Origin: Amia ocellicauda
Taxonomy: Eukaryota > Chordata > Actinopteri > Amiiformes > Amiidae
Length of the DNA stretch: 64,000 bases
Direction of reading: 5' to 3'
Assembly (NCBI RefSeq): GCF_036373705.1
Contig: NC_089864.1
Span: 5,540,001 to 5,604,000, forward strand
Positions 12,316 to 26,100 of the stretch are shown here, one piece after another (the stretch's first letter is position 1; each line of letters begins with the position of its first letter). A program made the position numbers and the translations under genes. The notes under the pieces were generated by a model. It was not told the DNA's origin, did no database searches, and was given only the letters and a program-made list of their open reading frames with translations.

Positions 12316-15300
12316 CCTTATCTTTCACATTGGCATTGTTGTTCGTTTTGAATGACCTTTTATATCCCAAATAAACCCTCCAGTTCCTCTAGGCACAATT
12401 CTCCTGTAATAAAATTGTGATTTGAAAGTGAAAAGGTGCATTTTTTCCCAAACACAAATTGGTTGTGCTCCAGAGCAGTTTGTTTCTGTTTGTCAACGCA
12501 TGTAATATAATAATATAATAATAAACGATGTGTTGAATGGCTGCTTATGAGCACTTAAGGCTGACAGTTAGTTCATTTAAAAGCCGCAGAGCTGAGAGCG
12601 GTACGGGGGCAGTGAATCGTTTCGTTGGCACTTGAGCACACGGTAAACACTTTTCTGTCTTATTATGGGTGAGAAAAGGCATTTTTATAGTTTCTGAATG
12701 CATTTTTGTTTGCCAGATATTTACTCCTTTGCAGTGCGCACAACCATTTTGTTTTTAATCTTAACACACAGGAAATGAGTGACTATTGCAATGCAGAATT
12801 TGTGGAGCTTATTTGTTTGTTTGTCTGTTTATTAATTATAGGTTTATGGAGGCTTCTGATAGCAAACTTTATGGTGTACACAGCAATGACAGAAGCACTA
12901 AACATATTACAGCTTCACATTTTAATTTAAGATTCACAGAGAAGAGGAAAAAAAGGAAAGCTCTTATTTCTATAGTTAAACAATCATAAAATAATCCATT
13001 AAAGGAAAAAGGAAAACTGTACCTATCACACAGATTTATATATTTTTAATGAAACATATTCAAATTAACATTTAAAACGTTACTATTTAAAATGCCTAAT
13101 GAAACATTTCAGTTATGACTCTGATTTAAAATATTTATGGAGATGCATTAGTTTGTGTTTATACCCAACTGATTCGACAGTGATATTTTAATTACCCTTC
13201 TCAGGACTGCTGCGAGGAAACCTTTGAAGGCTCTCCCCAACGTCTGTGTCTTCTGCTCTGACAATAAAATATTCATCTGATGAGAAGAGAGATTTGTATT
13301 TATATTTACCCGTCCCACGAAGCAGTCTCAGCGTGCGGCACACATTTGATTCGTGAAACATTAAAATGAATAAGACGACGCTGTTTTTTGTTGTTGTTTG
13401 TTTTGTTTTTCCTGGATGATGCATGTTGTGTGAGTTCTTCGAATGGAAACACTGTTCATCAGAGGTATGTGTGCTTTCTCTTTTCACAGCTACACATGAA
13501 CTTATTCACACCCTGCATTGGACACAAGGTTTCTCAGTGATTCATTGAGCTTCGGTCAGTCGTCTCAAGCATCTGGACTCTGTGGAGACTTCTGAAGACC
13601 GCATCACTGTTCAGCAGACTCTGAAAGCACCTCATTGATATATATGTATACCTTCATGACCAATATATGTCAAAGAAAATAAATAATAAGGACACTAAGC
13701 AAGCAATAAGATAATAATCAATAAGTCAGTACCATCTTGCATGATCAGAGCAGATGCAGAAGCAAGGCTAGGTTTGGTTAATACTTGGAGTAGGAGGCAA
13801 CATTTTTTTCCTGGATGTAGCAGCTCCTATAGGTGTCACTCTTTCATCTTCATCAGAAACACCGAGTCAGTATCGCACTGCCGAGTCAGGGGACACTGTG
13901 CCGCTGGGCAGCGTTTTCTTTCAGACATCACATTAATCCAGACCTGTCACACTTGACAGCTACAGGGCCACAGCCTCTTCTGCGTTTCATCCCAACTGCA
14001 ACTCTCTCAACTACTTCACATTCAATGTATATAACTTTCTCAGTGAGGGCATGTTAAAAAAACCATAGGATACCGCTGTAAAAACGATGGTGTCACCAAA
14101 GCAAAACCACGAGAGATTGTCTGAATGGGCAAATAGCAAATTAGCTTAAGGACAGGGTTGGAGGCCACTGCCTGGATTAAGATCGCACTTGAGAAAGAGA
14201 TGCCGTGCTCCTCAGCTAAAAAAACTATACGAACCCTTTAAATCCCCCCGACACTGTAATTAGTGCTACATTTCGGGCTGCCTTGTGGAGAACACTGATG
14301 TATCCCAGAGAGAACATTTTGATCAGTTTGTGTTCTAGAGTTTGCGTCCCTGGTCTGACTTTTAAAGATGAATAATATATGCAGTCAAAATTCATGATGG
14401 CCAAATGTTGCATATCATTTCACGGCTGAATGCCTGCAGAATGTCATGTGCCACTTAAAGGTCATATTTCATCCTTTCTAACAGCATGAAGCCTTTAATG
14501 TAACAATCAGCCAAGAGCATGTTGCCTATTAGGGGATAATTGCTGACTCTCTAGCTTGGTTTAAAAGCCTATTTTTTTGTTTGCCGAGTTTGTTTTTAAG
14601 GGATCTGTGCTTCAATTTATGGTTTTAAGGTTACTTTCAAATGCAGGGAGGATATGCTGTGATGGACTGCAGCACTTTCAATTTTCTTCAGGTTACTACA
14701 CCAGGGTACATAGAATACATTTGTATATGATGCCAATACTTTTAACATACTTTCTTTCTTCATTTCTTCTGCATTTACAATGACCAAAGATTTGAACGAA
14801 TCTGCTTTGAAGGTGATTAAACACATACCAGTGGATTAATTGACAGACAGAAACCGATAATTGGTCTGTAATTGAATCTCTGAAGGTGAGCAGGATATCT
14901 TGATGGGGACTCTAGCGGGAACCCTAATTATCTGAAAGAAAGAAAAAAGAGGAATATAAAGGAATGCTTTGCTAATACGTTATCTATGAATAATTCATAT
15001 TTTGTTATCATTTTGAAAAGTTACCAGCCATCTGAAATATTTATCGTTAACCTCATGCGCTGACCTTCTCTTGAGACTTGAAACAGAGCGTTTATGCAGC
15101 GAAATGCGCCGTTTCTCGTCAAAACTGGCAAACTGGCGTCTGGTTGACATTTAATATTTTAATATCTCCTTACATGAAGCCTTTGTGGCATCCCAGGCCG
15201 GCTGCTAACAATATGCTCAGTGTAGCATCGCAAATGAAAAGTGCTGCCTGCAAACCCCTCTCCTGCTCCGGGGACGCGGGCCGAGCTGAGGCGTTATCTC

Positions 15301-15696
15301 GGTCATAGAATAATGACCGGTCTATTGGCGAAGATAAAGGAAGGAACAAAAATATTTAAAACGATGGCAGGCATTATTTCTAGGCCTGTGACCACCCTCT
15401 CTGTCGGATAATTCAAGCACATTCCGGCTAATGAGATGTCCTCGGCCTTCGCAGGAGAAGCCTACAGCCAGCTCCGTGTCGCACTCCGCGGCGTCTAATT
15501 ATTCTAATGTCTAACGGTCTTCTGCTGGCACAATTGCAAAAGAAAAGAAAAAAATCAACAGCATTTGAACCAATTTAATCATACATATGCTTACATTTTG
15601 CTTGGAACAAGCGGTTTATCTTGAAACTCTGTAGAAGCAGGCAAATGAATTAATGTTTGGGTTACTTGTAGGTCATGCTGAATAAGGGCCTCTACC

Positions 15697-15728
15697 AATA
15701 AATAAATAAATAAATAAATAATAATAAC
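15697..15728. repeat. (AAAT)n microsatellite
   Basis: Tandem AAAT/AAT units. Confidence 0.85.
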
Positions 15729-16389
15729 AATCATTGCAGTAATAATCTCGTCACACACAGTGATTGTTTAAGGATGATGTCCAGTTTTTATATCTCACCT
15801 AACTGTGTGTAACAATGACTGCAAGATGGATTCTCATGGGTTAATTTGGTTCGTGATAATTAAATAGTTTTATTTATATATCTGATTAAGCAAAAAAGGT
15901 CCCACAGAAGTAAAGAAAATGTAAAAACAATTCAGATGTAAGTTGCAATAAACAAAAAATCCTTATAACAATAACAACAAAGAACGAAACAAATTAACCA
16001 ATATGTAGTTGCGTGCCCTGTTTATTGATTTGCTTATTTTTAGTTCATTATCTGTTAAAGTATGCCATCCAGACAGGCAGTGAAGACGTAGGCGGTGCAC
16101 AGACACGACAGGGGATAAAGCGAAGCTCACACAGACAGTCTGAGCTCTGCTGTGGCCCTGGGCTGCGTGTCCTGGGACAGACACACTTACAGTAACAGTA
16201 CCTCAGGTTTCTCAGACTGGCATCGATTGGAAGTCCCACAGACAAGATGTTTTTATTTTTCAATTTGCATGAACCATAGACCTCCTACCTCCACGATTCG
16301 CTTCCTGTTAAACATGTCACCCATAACCTGAACATATGAGACAGACAGACACTGGATGTATCTAGTCACGTCTTTGTAGCAGAAATAAA

Positions 16390-16530
16390 TGATTATAAAC
16401 TTACACACTGCATTTTCACAAACATGGTGATGAAGATTGTGAGATGGTTTCCTGGTAATTGTTACCTCAGGAAATTGTCATTTTTATATGCATTTTAACC
16501 TCAGGTTGGGAGGATGGGAGGGCAGTGATA
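16390..16530 (+). repeat. diverged direct duplicate, copy 1
   Basis: Shares with 17500-17650, in the same order and spacing, GATTATAAA, AACAyGGTGATGAAGrTTG, TTGTTACCTCAGGAAAT and then a run of A/T followed by AACCTC. The copies are about 1.1 kb apart and clearly diverged between the matched blocks. The pattern suggests an ancient local duplication in which short pieces are constrained, or two members of an old repeat family. Confidence 0.5.
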
Positions 16531-17499
16531 TTAGCGTTCTGTTTTGTTCTGTGTGTTTTTGGAATGACTTCAAGCCTTTGATTAAATCGCCTTGGCTTTT
16601 TTCCTGAGAGATGAATTATGCAGTAACTCCTCACTCTTCAGTTCTAAAAGCATCATAACACAGTATGTTTTATTGCCAGTCCTTTTGATTGAATCTGTGC
16701 ATACTCTGACCATCCATTAATCACTAAAAAAGGAGGACCCATCCAATTGGTATTGTGCTTAATATATATAAATTTAGAAAACTGTCTCTCAAAAAACCCT
16801 GACCCAATTAATAAAACCATAGGCTATAGGGCCATATTGTCTCCTTCTGTAGTGACCCCTGGGGACCGAGCAGAGGAGAAAAAACAAACTTGCCCCGAAG
16901 GCAGACGTGTCTTGGGCGCAACATGGGCATGGATGACTGCGTATCTGGATAGTCTGGGATCTCCCAGATGCTGCGAGTGACACTGATCGCAGTTGCCCCG
17001 TGCAGTATGAGAGTTGTCCCAAAGTACAGAGAGAAGAGTGCAGCTGTTCTCACAGAGTATAAAAAATGGCAAAAACAAATGGCCTGTGGCACATTCAGGG
17101 CAGCAAAATCTTTCAGTACGGAGGTGTTGTGTTGTGCTGTGCCATTTTTGTGCTGCTTGTTTTGTTCCGGAGTTGCTGGCTTTGAAGGTAAAATTTTAAT
17201 AAATGTAGTTTTCTTTCCAACAGCCTAAACAGACTCGGAAACTCATTTTGGTGAACATCCATTACGTTTCCGTCGTGCCACTAAAAGTATTTACAGGCAA
17301 ATCCAATAGAGAAAATGTCCCCAGGTAAAATCTGAATCCAGGTTTGTTTTCTCTTGAGCAGGAACCATAACCCTTTTATCTCCGCACTTTGTTCCCCATT
17401 AGATAAGTAAACAATGCTTAAACGTATTAGACATTCACTAGACGCCGGATGAATCTTGTCACATAGTGTTACCAGAAAGGATTGATTGTTGCTCCAATG

Positions 17500-17650
17500 T
17501 GATTATAAAGCTAGCGTACCGACCATGCTTTGATTAACACGGTGATGAAGGTTGAGACAATTTCTTCTAGCGCTTGTTACCTCAGGAAATGAAAATTATA
17601 ATTATTATATAACCTCCGTAAGCATTTGTGGCTGAGATTGGCAGGCGTGC
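17500..17650 (+). repeat. diverged direct duplicate, copy 2
   Basis: Partner of the segment at 16390-16530. The best-preserved blocks are the GGTGATGAAG core near 17541 and the TTACCTCAGGAAAT block near 17577. Confidence 0.5.
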
Positions 17651-20234
17651 AACATTTTCATAAATGTTAATCAGCAATGTGTTGTGTTGGGGTCTGCAGT
17701 CTTCACAGCGATCAATTCAATTCAAAATTAGAATAAACATGGTTATTAAGCGAGGCAAGAGAAAATACATGTTTTGAGATTTCTGATGGAATTTCATATA
17801 TTATCAAGTTCGATCTGAGCACTGGGCAGTCACACAAACACCTATTTTGCCTTCTGTACATTCAGGATCTCCGTGCACGTCCTTCCATATTAGCCAGTGA
17901 TACAGAAATGAGAGAATATTTTAAACATAAGAGACCTATTGACTGAGAAGCCTATTCCTGCAAATGTAAAGAAGTCCCATTCATTTTGATGGTATTTCTA
18001 TGGTAACCAAGATATCTCGTCTGCATTTCCATTCACAGAGCCTTGCCAGTTCACATGAAAGCCGTGGTTGTCATGAAAGCCCCAAAATACGTCAGAATAT
18101 ATCATTTATATTTATATCACTATTTGTAGTTGCATGCGTTCCAGTTATCAATTGTAGATTAAGTTAGAAATGTGCTTATTATGTATTAGTTGGCCGGCCT
18201 TCTTACTTCTTACTAATTGTTTAGCCCGGTCCAAACTTAAAATTTCACACACATGTAAGCTGCATATCACACTGCTTTATGGGAATGAAAATTACTGGAA
18301 TTGTGATATAGCACATTTGTATGATAAAGATACACATATTTAAGATATTATTTTTCTAAATGTTTAAACCATCTATCTTGCCTATCCAGGAAACATTGGC
18401 GCCGTAGACAATGGGAATTCATTCCACCTGTGTGTGTGAGTGCAAGCTCTGATAAATGTGTCTCCTGTTTTCCTCATATTGTTACTATCTATAGCTGTGC
18501 ATATGTAGGCCAAACATGTAATGGCATATTTGTGTTCATATGCTTTCTCTTCTCGTACGGAAACACAATTAGTTTAGCTCATTTCAGCTTCCCAGAAATA
18601 ATATACACTTGAGATTAATATTAAATAGTGTAATTTGTTCGTTTTTCTTCCCCTCAGTCAGTTTACAAAAGCATCCATTTCCTCCCAGACATTTTCAGAT
18701 GTATTTAAGTGAGATCAATCCATGATGCAGATCCGTTTCCAACTGCTATGGAACAGCAGAGTGCATCGACAAGTGGGCGACAGGCAGATGGTGAGCAAGG
18801 GCTCGGCAGGTTTGTTTGCAGTGCGCTTCCAGAGTCAAGGGCGATGTCTAAGAATTTCTCTCTTTGCATCAGACCTGCCCATTTTGCCAGACAAAATGTT
18901 GCACCCCACAGCAGTCTTAACCCTATGGAAAAATGTAGCCTGTGAGGTGACAACCTTAGAGTAGCCAGTGTTGCTCCAAATGGAAAGAGGTGCCACATTT
19001 TATTAAGATCAGAGAAGACATTTTCTTTGCCTACTTTATGTCAATAATAATGTACGACAGCATAAACCTATAATATGATGAGAGGAAGAATGCTAGAAGC
19101 TGTCTAATAATTCAAGGTAATGGCTCATAATCGGCTATGAGCCAGAACCCGCACTTTCATGGTTCTTACCTTAAGGTATTAAGTTGATCTACATGGTGTT
19201 GTAGCTATGGGTGATGTATACTTTCCCTGTACATGATCTACCCATAGTGCAGTGCAGTGCATCCTGTGTGACATTGTCAGCTTGCTGGGTGTTCAAGACT
19301 TGTCCGCCTCTCACCACTGGGTGACTATTGGGGCAATATGACCGTGTGCAATGTTTCTTGGAAGTAACTGTAGAAGGTATGCAAACAATCGAGCTCGGGG
19401 TGAAGTCATTCAGAAGTGCAGCACAACGGGATATTACGGAACATCAGGCAATAGACGGAGCTCTTGGAATTTCCAATTAAAATTAAAGAGATAATGAAAC
19501 ATTAAAATCGGCTTATATCTTTTGGGGGGGTTGCTTTTGTTGCGTTTGGTGAAGAAGGGTGATATTGATCAGATGTGAAGTAAACAGCGTTTGTTCAGGC
19601 AAGTGCTCTTATGTAGAGTACTCTCACGAAACTGCATGACTGCACCGGCATCTGCAGAGGCCGCCGCAAATATTGTCTTTCTCTGAGTTACATGCAAATT
19701 TAATGTGCAGAAATATACTGGAGGAATCAGTGGAGGAAGAGAAATGGAAGCATCTCTGTGAAATAACTCGATTGACTTGAGCATTATTTCAGGAGGTGTA
19801 ATCTGGTTGAAAGGGAAAAAAAAATCATTAAACGTTTAGGAATGATAAGTTAGAAACATGCCAGGCATATATATTGCTGCGAGAATAGGAGTTCTAATAT
19901 ATACAATTAAAACCTAAAAACCTCTAAATATTACCTGCTATCCAATACTCCCACGAAGATGTATTCAAACTGTTTTAAAAGCAAAGAACAAAGAAAAGAC
20001 AAAGACAAAGAAACCAGCCAGTACCCTAAAATTTGAGCCACAATCATCAGACAAATAGATTGTCTGCATTGCGTTTACAGGGAGACACAGAAAAATGGAT
20101 AAAATAACAGGGAGAACACTGAAAAATATCACTCTTATATCATGTGATTTCAAACAAAGACACAAACACAGAGTACACTGAAGAAACATGCTTTCTGTTA
20201 TTAAAGAAAATACTTAGTATTAGTATGTGTACAT

Positions 20235-20345
20235 TGTAACATCCTGGGGGGGTTGAACCCTGGTTTTCTGCACCACAGTATAGTGACCTTACTAAATCAC
20301 TAACAGGCCCAGAACCCCTAGCAAGGCCACAGGATCACTACACTA
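20235..20345 (-). mobile_element. tRNA-derived SINE-like unit, copy 1
   Basis: Read on the minus strand it carries a box-B-like GGTTCAACCC and, about 45 bases upstream, a box-A-like TTAGTGATTTAGTAAGG with tRNA-like spacing. A second diverged copy follows after about 160 bp in the same orientation, giving a tandem pair. No LINE-related tail is evident. Confidence 0.5.
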
Positions 20346-20394
20346 AACCCCCAAGTAATTTCTGAACTGCTCTTCCATCCCATCGCTGACACCA

Positions 20395-20522
20395 ATGTAA
20401 CATCCTGTGGGGTTCTGGCTACAGCAAGACTCAAACCCCAGTCTCCCTCACCACAGTGCGCTGACATTAACATATCACTAAGAGGTCCAAGCCCCCTATT
20501 GAGGCCTCAGGATCACTGCAGT
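20395..20522 (-). mobile_element. tRNA-derived SINE-like unit, copy 2
   Basis: Diverged copy of the preceding unit. Both begin TGTAACATCCTG on the plus strand and end with a CAGGATCACT block. The minus strand shows a box-B-like GGGTTTGAGTC and a TTAGTGATAT box-A-like segment. Confidence 0.5.
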
Positions 20523-23071
20523 ATAAATGGGTAATATAAATCAGAATTTCACTCAAAAGTACTCCAAGTAACTTTCTTCACCCACTCGACCACATGACCC
20601 CTCAGTCACAACCCAGTGTCTAGCTTTTAAGCATTATAGCAAACACATGGTGATGACTGACCCAGTAAAGCCTTGTGCTGTTAAAACACTAACTTTCTAG
20701 CTAGAATCAAGAACGAACTGACCCACCTGAGCACAAATAAGAGGTATAAATGAACGCCCCTTCCCAGCTTCTAAAATCACATTGCATCCCTACTGCGCCC
20801 TGCACTCTCTCCATCCCTCCTCCTCCGCCATCCCTCTCTCTCCCCTCCCCTCCTATTCCCTCAGCCAAACAACTTCAGGCCAAAATATCTCCAGTTGCTA
20901 AGCCACATACATATTATAGTGTTATCTGAAATTTCTTTTTAGTACTTTTACATAAAGATATGCTATGCCATAAAGTGCTTTGTTTATTTTTTGGTTACTA
21001 AATAGCATTAGAAATCGAATGGCAAATAGGTAGGTTCTGGCTAATTATAAGAGTACTTTAGTGCTTCAATTCTGCTTGACCTTGAATAAACTTTCCTGAA
21101 TTAAGTACTATTGGACCTAAAGCACATCATTTTTAGATCCAATAAAGCTGTACTGATTTAATTTGGCATTTATTCCATCCACTTTGAACATGCCTACAAA
21201 CATCTCTCTGTGATGTGAAGCATCTTCCTAATCTCTCCCCCTGTCAATATGTATATGTGTTCAAAAGGGCAGGAGGGAGCTGTTCAAACACTGTTTACAA
21301 AAAAAATCTATTTCTTTGTGAACACTAAATATATATGATTTATAAGTGCCTTTTACTGTCACAGTTTGGAGTCTGGCCATGTTCTTAATTGCGCCAGTCT
21401 TTTCTGTCAGCCAATTGCTACAATAATCAAAGCAAATTATAATAAGCTGGTCTAAAGACTCATCACGATCTTGATTGGCAGCCTACATTTATCCCTGGAG
21501 TTTGTTTCTGCTTTGCTCCTTGGTGCGGCTTTTGCAAGGATAATTACTCCATTGTTTGAGAGAGTACATTCAATTTATGCACTAAAGGAGACTGACTGAA
21601 CCTTTTAACAGCCGGGTGACAAGAAAACTCAGACATGGCTGTGTGGCCCATTGACATAAATAGTCGGGAGATCGTGGTTCTATCTTCCCTTCGAGTGCTT
21701 TAATTAACAAGGGTGGGGAAAATAAAAAAACGAGGCATAAATTAAACTTAACGAACCAACTGTCAATGAAACATTACTTGTCAAAAAAAGACCAAACGCC
21801 CCACAAAATAATGAAAATACAATGGCACAAACAAATTAGGAGGGAAATAAGAATGTGAATTAAAGTCAAGAAGACCTGAAGTATGCACTATTAGTGGAAC
21901 GGGTCCTCCTTCTAAACTTTCATTTGTTCTTATTTTCAAGCCATATCAAAGCATCAGAGCATCAGAACAGGTATCTCCTCCTTTCCTGAGCCTCAACTGG
22001 ACTGATCTACTGAAGTCTCTCCTCCCAGACTCTTCACACCTGGTGTCGATCAAAGCCAGGGTCTGACCAGCCAGGTAGACTTCCATCAATCTGACTCCAG
22101 GTAGGTCTGGGAGTCAGTAGCTTCCTTGTGTTAGACTTCCAAACATCCAGAATAGGGGCTGAACGCAGTATTATAGCGCTCTTTACAATGAGATCACTCC
22201 TCTCACTAACCTAGCACAGTCCAGCAAGATCTCTTTTATTGATACGGATACTTATATTGCTAATCATTCACCTTGGGAGTCAATCTTGCTGCCGATACAA
22301 GTGGTTCAAACAAAAAGCTCAAAACCAATCCAGAATGAGTGTCTGTGAAGACAGCTATGGTATGATGTTGTAAATGTAAAGCTATTTCTTGTGATGCATA
22401 TAGATTCCTTCCTTCTTCAGCAGGCATCTGAGTCCCTCTCCTGCGTGTGTCAGCTGTCCTTCTTGACAGATTGAAAGGGAGCACAAGGGAAGTTACAACA
22501 GCGAACCTGTGAGGGGAATTCTGGGGTGCCTGACGGGGCCCAGAAGCCACGGAGATTGAATTTGACAGCTCTGCAAAGAAATACAAAATAATAATGAGGC
22601 AGGGAAATGAATGCATTTATGATCATCGTTGAACAGAAACTGACATCCATTCTCGTGCTGTGGAAGGGGGGTTAAAAACTAAAGTTGTAAACGATCGGCT
22701 CCTTTAGAATACATTTCCGTGTCAGCTTACATGTAACTGTCAAACTGTGTAGATGCTGGCTTGTGTGCCGAAGTCTGCACCCTGCCCTTCTCCCAGGCAG
22801 GAAGGTCGAATGGAAAAATAAATAAAGGTAATGGGTAAAATGAATTAATAAACAATAGGATGTATTATGACAATGTATTATTTTTGCAGCTGGTTGGTTA
22901 GATTTGTTCAGTCTATACTGTATTTGGAGTTGCTCACCCATTACATATAGTTGTTCCTTGACTTCTCTGACCTTCAGACCTTATGGCACCAGGTTATTGC
23001 AGTGCATGACATTAAGAAGAGAATCGTAACAACAGGATAAACATGTTGCCAGATTGTGTTTTTTTGTTTTG

Positions 23072-23145
<74 letters not shown>
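23072..23145. repeat. (ATA)n microsatellite
   Basis: About 25 uninterrupted trinucleotide units. Confidence 0.97.
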
Positions 23146-23146
<1 letters not shown>

Positions 23147-26100
23147 TGATGTATTATTCATATATATAATAGATTACAAAGGGGGAAAATTAAATTGAGC
23201 AAACCTAAACTAGTGTAGAGGAACAAAACAACAACTAAAAAACAAACAAACAGCAACCATAAAACCCTTGCAGCAGGTATAAGAGGCTGCTGTCATCCAA
23301 CTTTGCCTTTTGCACGAGCCATGAGTAATCACCCACTGTCTAAAAGCCTGAAGCCAATATCCAAAATGCACAGTACGGCATCAACCCCATCCCCACAGCC
23401 GTCCCTGCTGCCCTCCGACTGGACACAGTGCTGTCTACCGCTCTGAACCGCAGGACGATGCCTGTGACATCACAAAGGGCACAAAGAGAGCGCTGCAGAG
23501 CGCACAAAGACCGGCCTTTGAGAGGCGCTGACAGAGATGTCACAGGATGGCCTGTCAGGCATCAGAGGCAACAAAAGCAAAATGTGTTATTCTGTCCACG
23601 TTGGTATTGCAGACACAGTTAGTAAATATTCTCTCAACATTTTGATCCTGAAGTAGACAGTTAGTAAATATTATCACAGCATTTTGACTCTTTCAAACTA
23701 GTTTTTTTCTCCACTTACATGTGCAGTAGGTTTACATATAATATTCCTCGTAATAAAGTTGTTGTTGGTAGTTAAGAAGCACGTTGCACGTTACTCTACA
23801 CAACTGGGAGAAATGAAGGTCAGCTATGAAAATTAAAACTATTTATACATTAATTAAAACAACAACAACAATATCGGGGGCATGCTCCACTGTACATCTT
23901 TCCCATAACTGTTCTCATACCATTTTGCATAATCAAAATGATAAGATGCATAATTAATTGTATACAACATTAATGTAGGGGTAATTTATTAAAACAACCT
24001 TTTATTTCCTCATAAATACTGTCAATGGAAAAAACATAAAACATAAAAATATATCAAATATATCAAACGTAAGCAAATAAACTACAAAGAATAATATAAG
24101 TTGGTTTTTCTTTTTAAAATGAATATTTTCTTAAAAAAAAAACACAAAAAAAGCTATTTACAACCAGTCCCCATTGTTCAATGTCATCACCATAATAGAG
24201 AGCATATTATTCCCCAGTAAAAATATGCCTAGAGCCACACTTGTGACAGTGTAATCTTTAAGAGAGACTGAATCATTTTAAAGAGCAAAGAAATCCCAGA
24301 AACCACAGCATTGCACATCACCACATGTTGCATTGGTTTTCAGAAGAACAGCTTGTGAATAAGCAGACGTAGCAAAGGGAAATTTCCAGAGATGAAACAG
24401 TGAACATATTAAAGATCCAAATGATGTGCAGTGTGATCCTATTTCAGTGCTAATACGCATGTGTAACTGCCATTTACTGTAGTATACCACAGTAAAAACA
24501 ATGTGCAGTGTAGGAAAGTTGCTGAGACATGGAAAGACACCAGGTGACCATAATGGCAGATTACCATGGTATACATTCAAGGTGACAATAAGCCTCCCAA
24601 TGAGCTGAATCCACAAGGGCTACAACTACAATTACCTCTAGTCCTCAAGGTTGACATCACGGATCAGCAGGCCGTGTGTGCAGTGTTGATGTGATCGATA
24701 TTTAGGTGTCTTAAACTCAGCATTGGCTTTTGAAGTGCATGTGTCTATTGTTTTGCTCTTGCAAGAAAAAGGTGAACCACCTGAACACAACAGGGCCAAC
24801 GCTGCCGAGTCAGCACAACCCGGCTGGCGGACAATCTGAAACGCATCCGCCTGCAAATTCAATTCAACCACTTTAATTGAACAGCTATAATACATAAACA
24901 AATAATTATTATGAAGTAATGTGAATACATAAATAAACAAATGAACACATTCCGCTTTTAATGCATTCCCAGGTTGCTAGCCATCCATGTGTATAATCAA
25001 AGCTGCGAATGAATACAAATCATCAAAATATATCAGCAAAACCAGCCTTTTCAGTCCTTAAAACAATAGCTAAATAATCAATCTTACTGTTTCAAAGGAA
25101 AGAAACTCACAGTGAATTTAATAACATACAGCCCACCCTTTAATAACCATAAAACCAACATACATAATTACATTACAAAGCACATTGCTTAGAATAAAAC
25201 ACAATTACCCGTCACATATTAAACATATTATTTTAGTTTTTCTTGACATTATCAAGTGCAGCCTATAAAAAAACATCTTTAAGGTTTAGGTTTGTAATCA
25301 AGCCGATTCAAAATCCTAATTATGTGTTTGAAAGGGGTAATTAAAACATCTGGTTTCTATGATTAAATAGGAGCTCATTGAACTTGGGAGTCACCATTCC
25401 TAATATGATGCTATACGCTCATCAAATGTTGAAACGTTTCAAATTATGACAATGAAATATAGATCACAAAACGTCTGTGTATTTTAAGCAAAACTATTTT
25501 ACAATACACATTTTTATAATACTGATTGTCTGAGTACCCATCTAGTTTTGGTCCATTTGTTTTTATTGTATGGATTTGCTACACAAATGCACAGTTACTG
25601 AAAGAAACGTCGGTTCAAAGGACGATTTATCAGACTCTTTAATTGCTGAAGCAGAAAAATCCATTGCAAAGTCTAATGCCTTAATCTTCTTTGTATCAAT
25701 AAAGGAGAAAACAATGAGATGAGTGGAAACGCTCCAGGACTGTAAAAGCCAGCAGAAAATCGAGATATCAACTAATTTTAAGAAGTTTAAGAAGGTATAT
25801 AACAAATTAAATCTGTTTGCTTCTGTGCTAAAGGAAAATGGATGAAGAAGTCTACATATACTTAAGGACTGACTAAACAACTACAAAATATTCACCGGCA
25901 CCCCTCCAAGCAAGTTCACAATAAGCCCTCTTACATCTGGACTCAAAGGGAGACCTCTGGAGTTGCTGTTTGGGGAGTGTCGTTGGTTAAGAACACAAGA
26001 AACATAACAATTAAGGGCTGGCACATCTGGTTGCATGCTAAAAGGTAATTGATCCAATGATGTCATCCAGCTGTTTCCATGAAGGATCATAGCATGTCCA

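Larger units (their letters stand above)
12316..20234. other. intergenic, possible conserved elements
   Basis: No gene recognised. It contains an AAAT microsatellite at about 15697-15728, moderately GC-rich islands near 15.2-15.5 kb with TAAT-core motifs, and the pair of related segments at 16.4 and 17.5 kb. Open frames are short and overlap on both strands without coding character. Confidence 0.65.
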
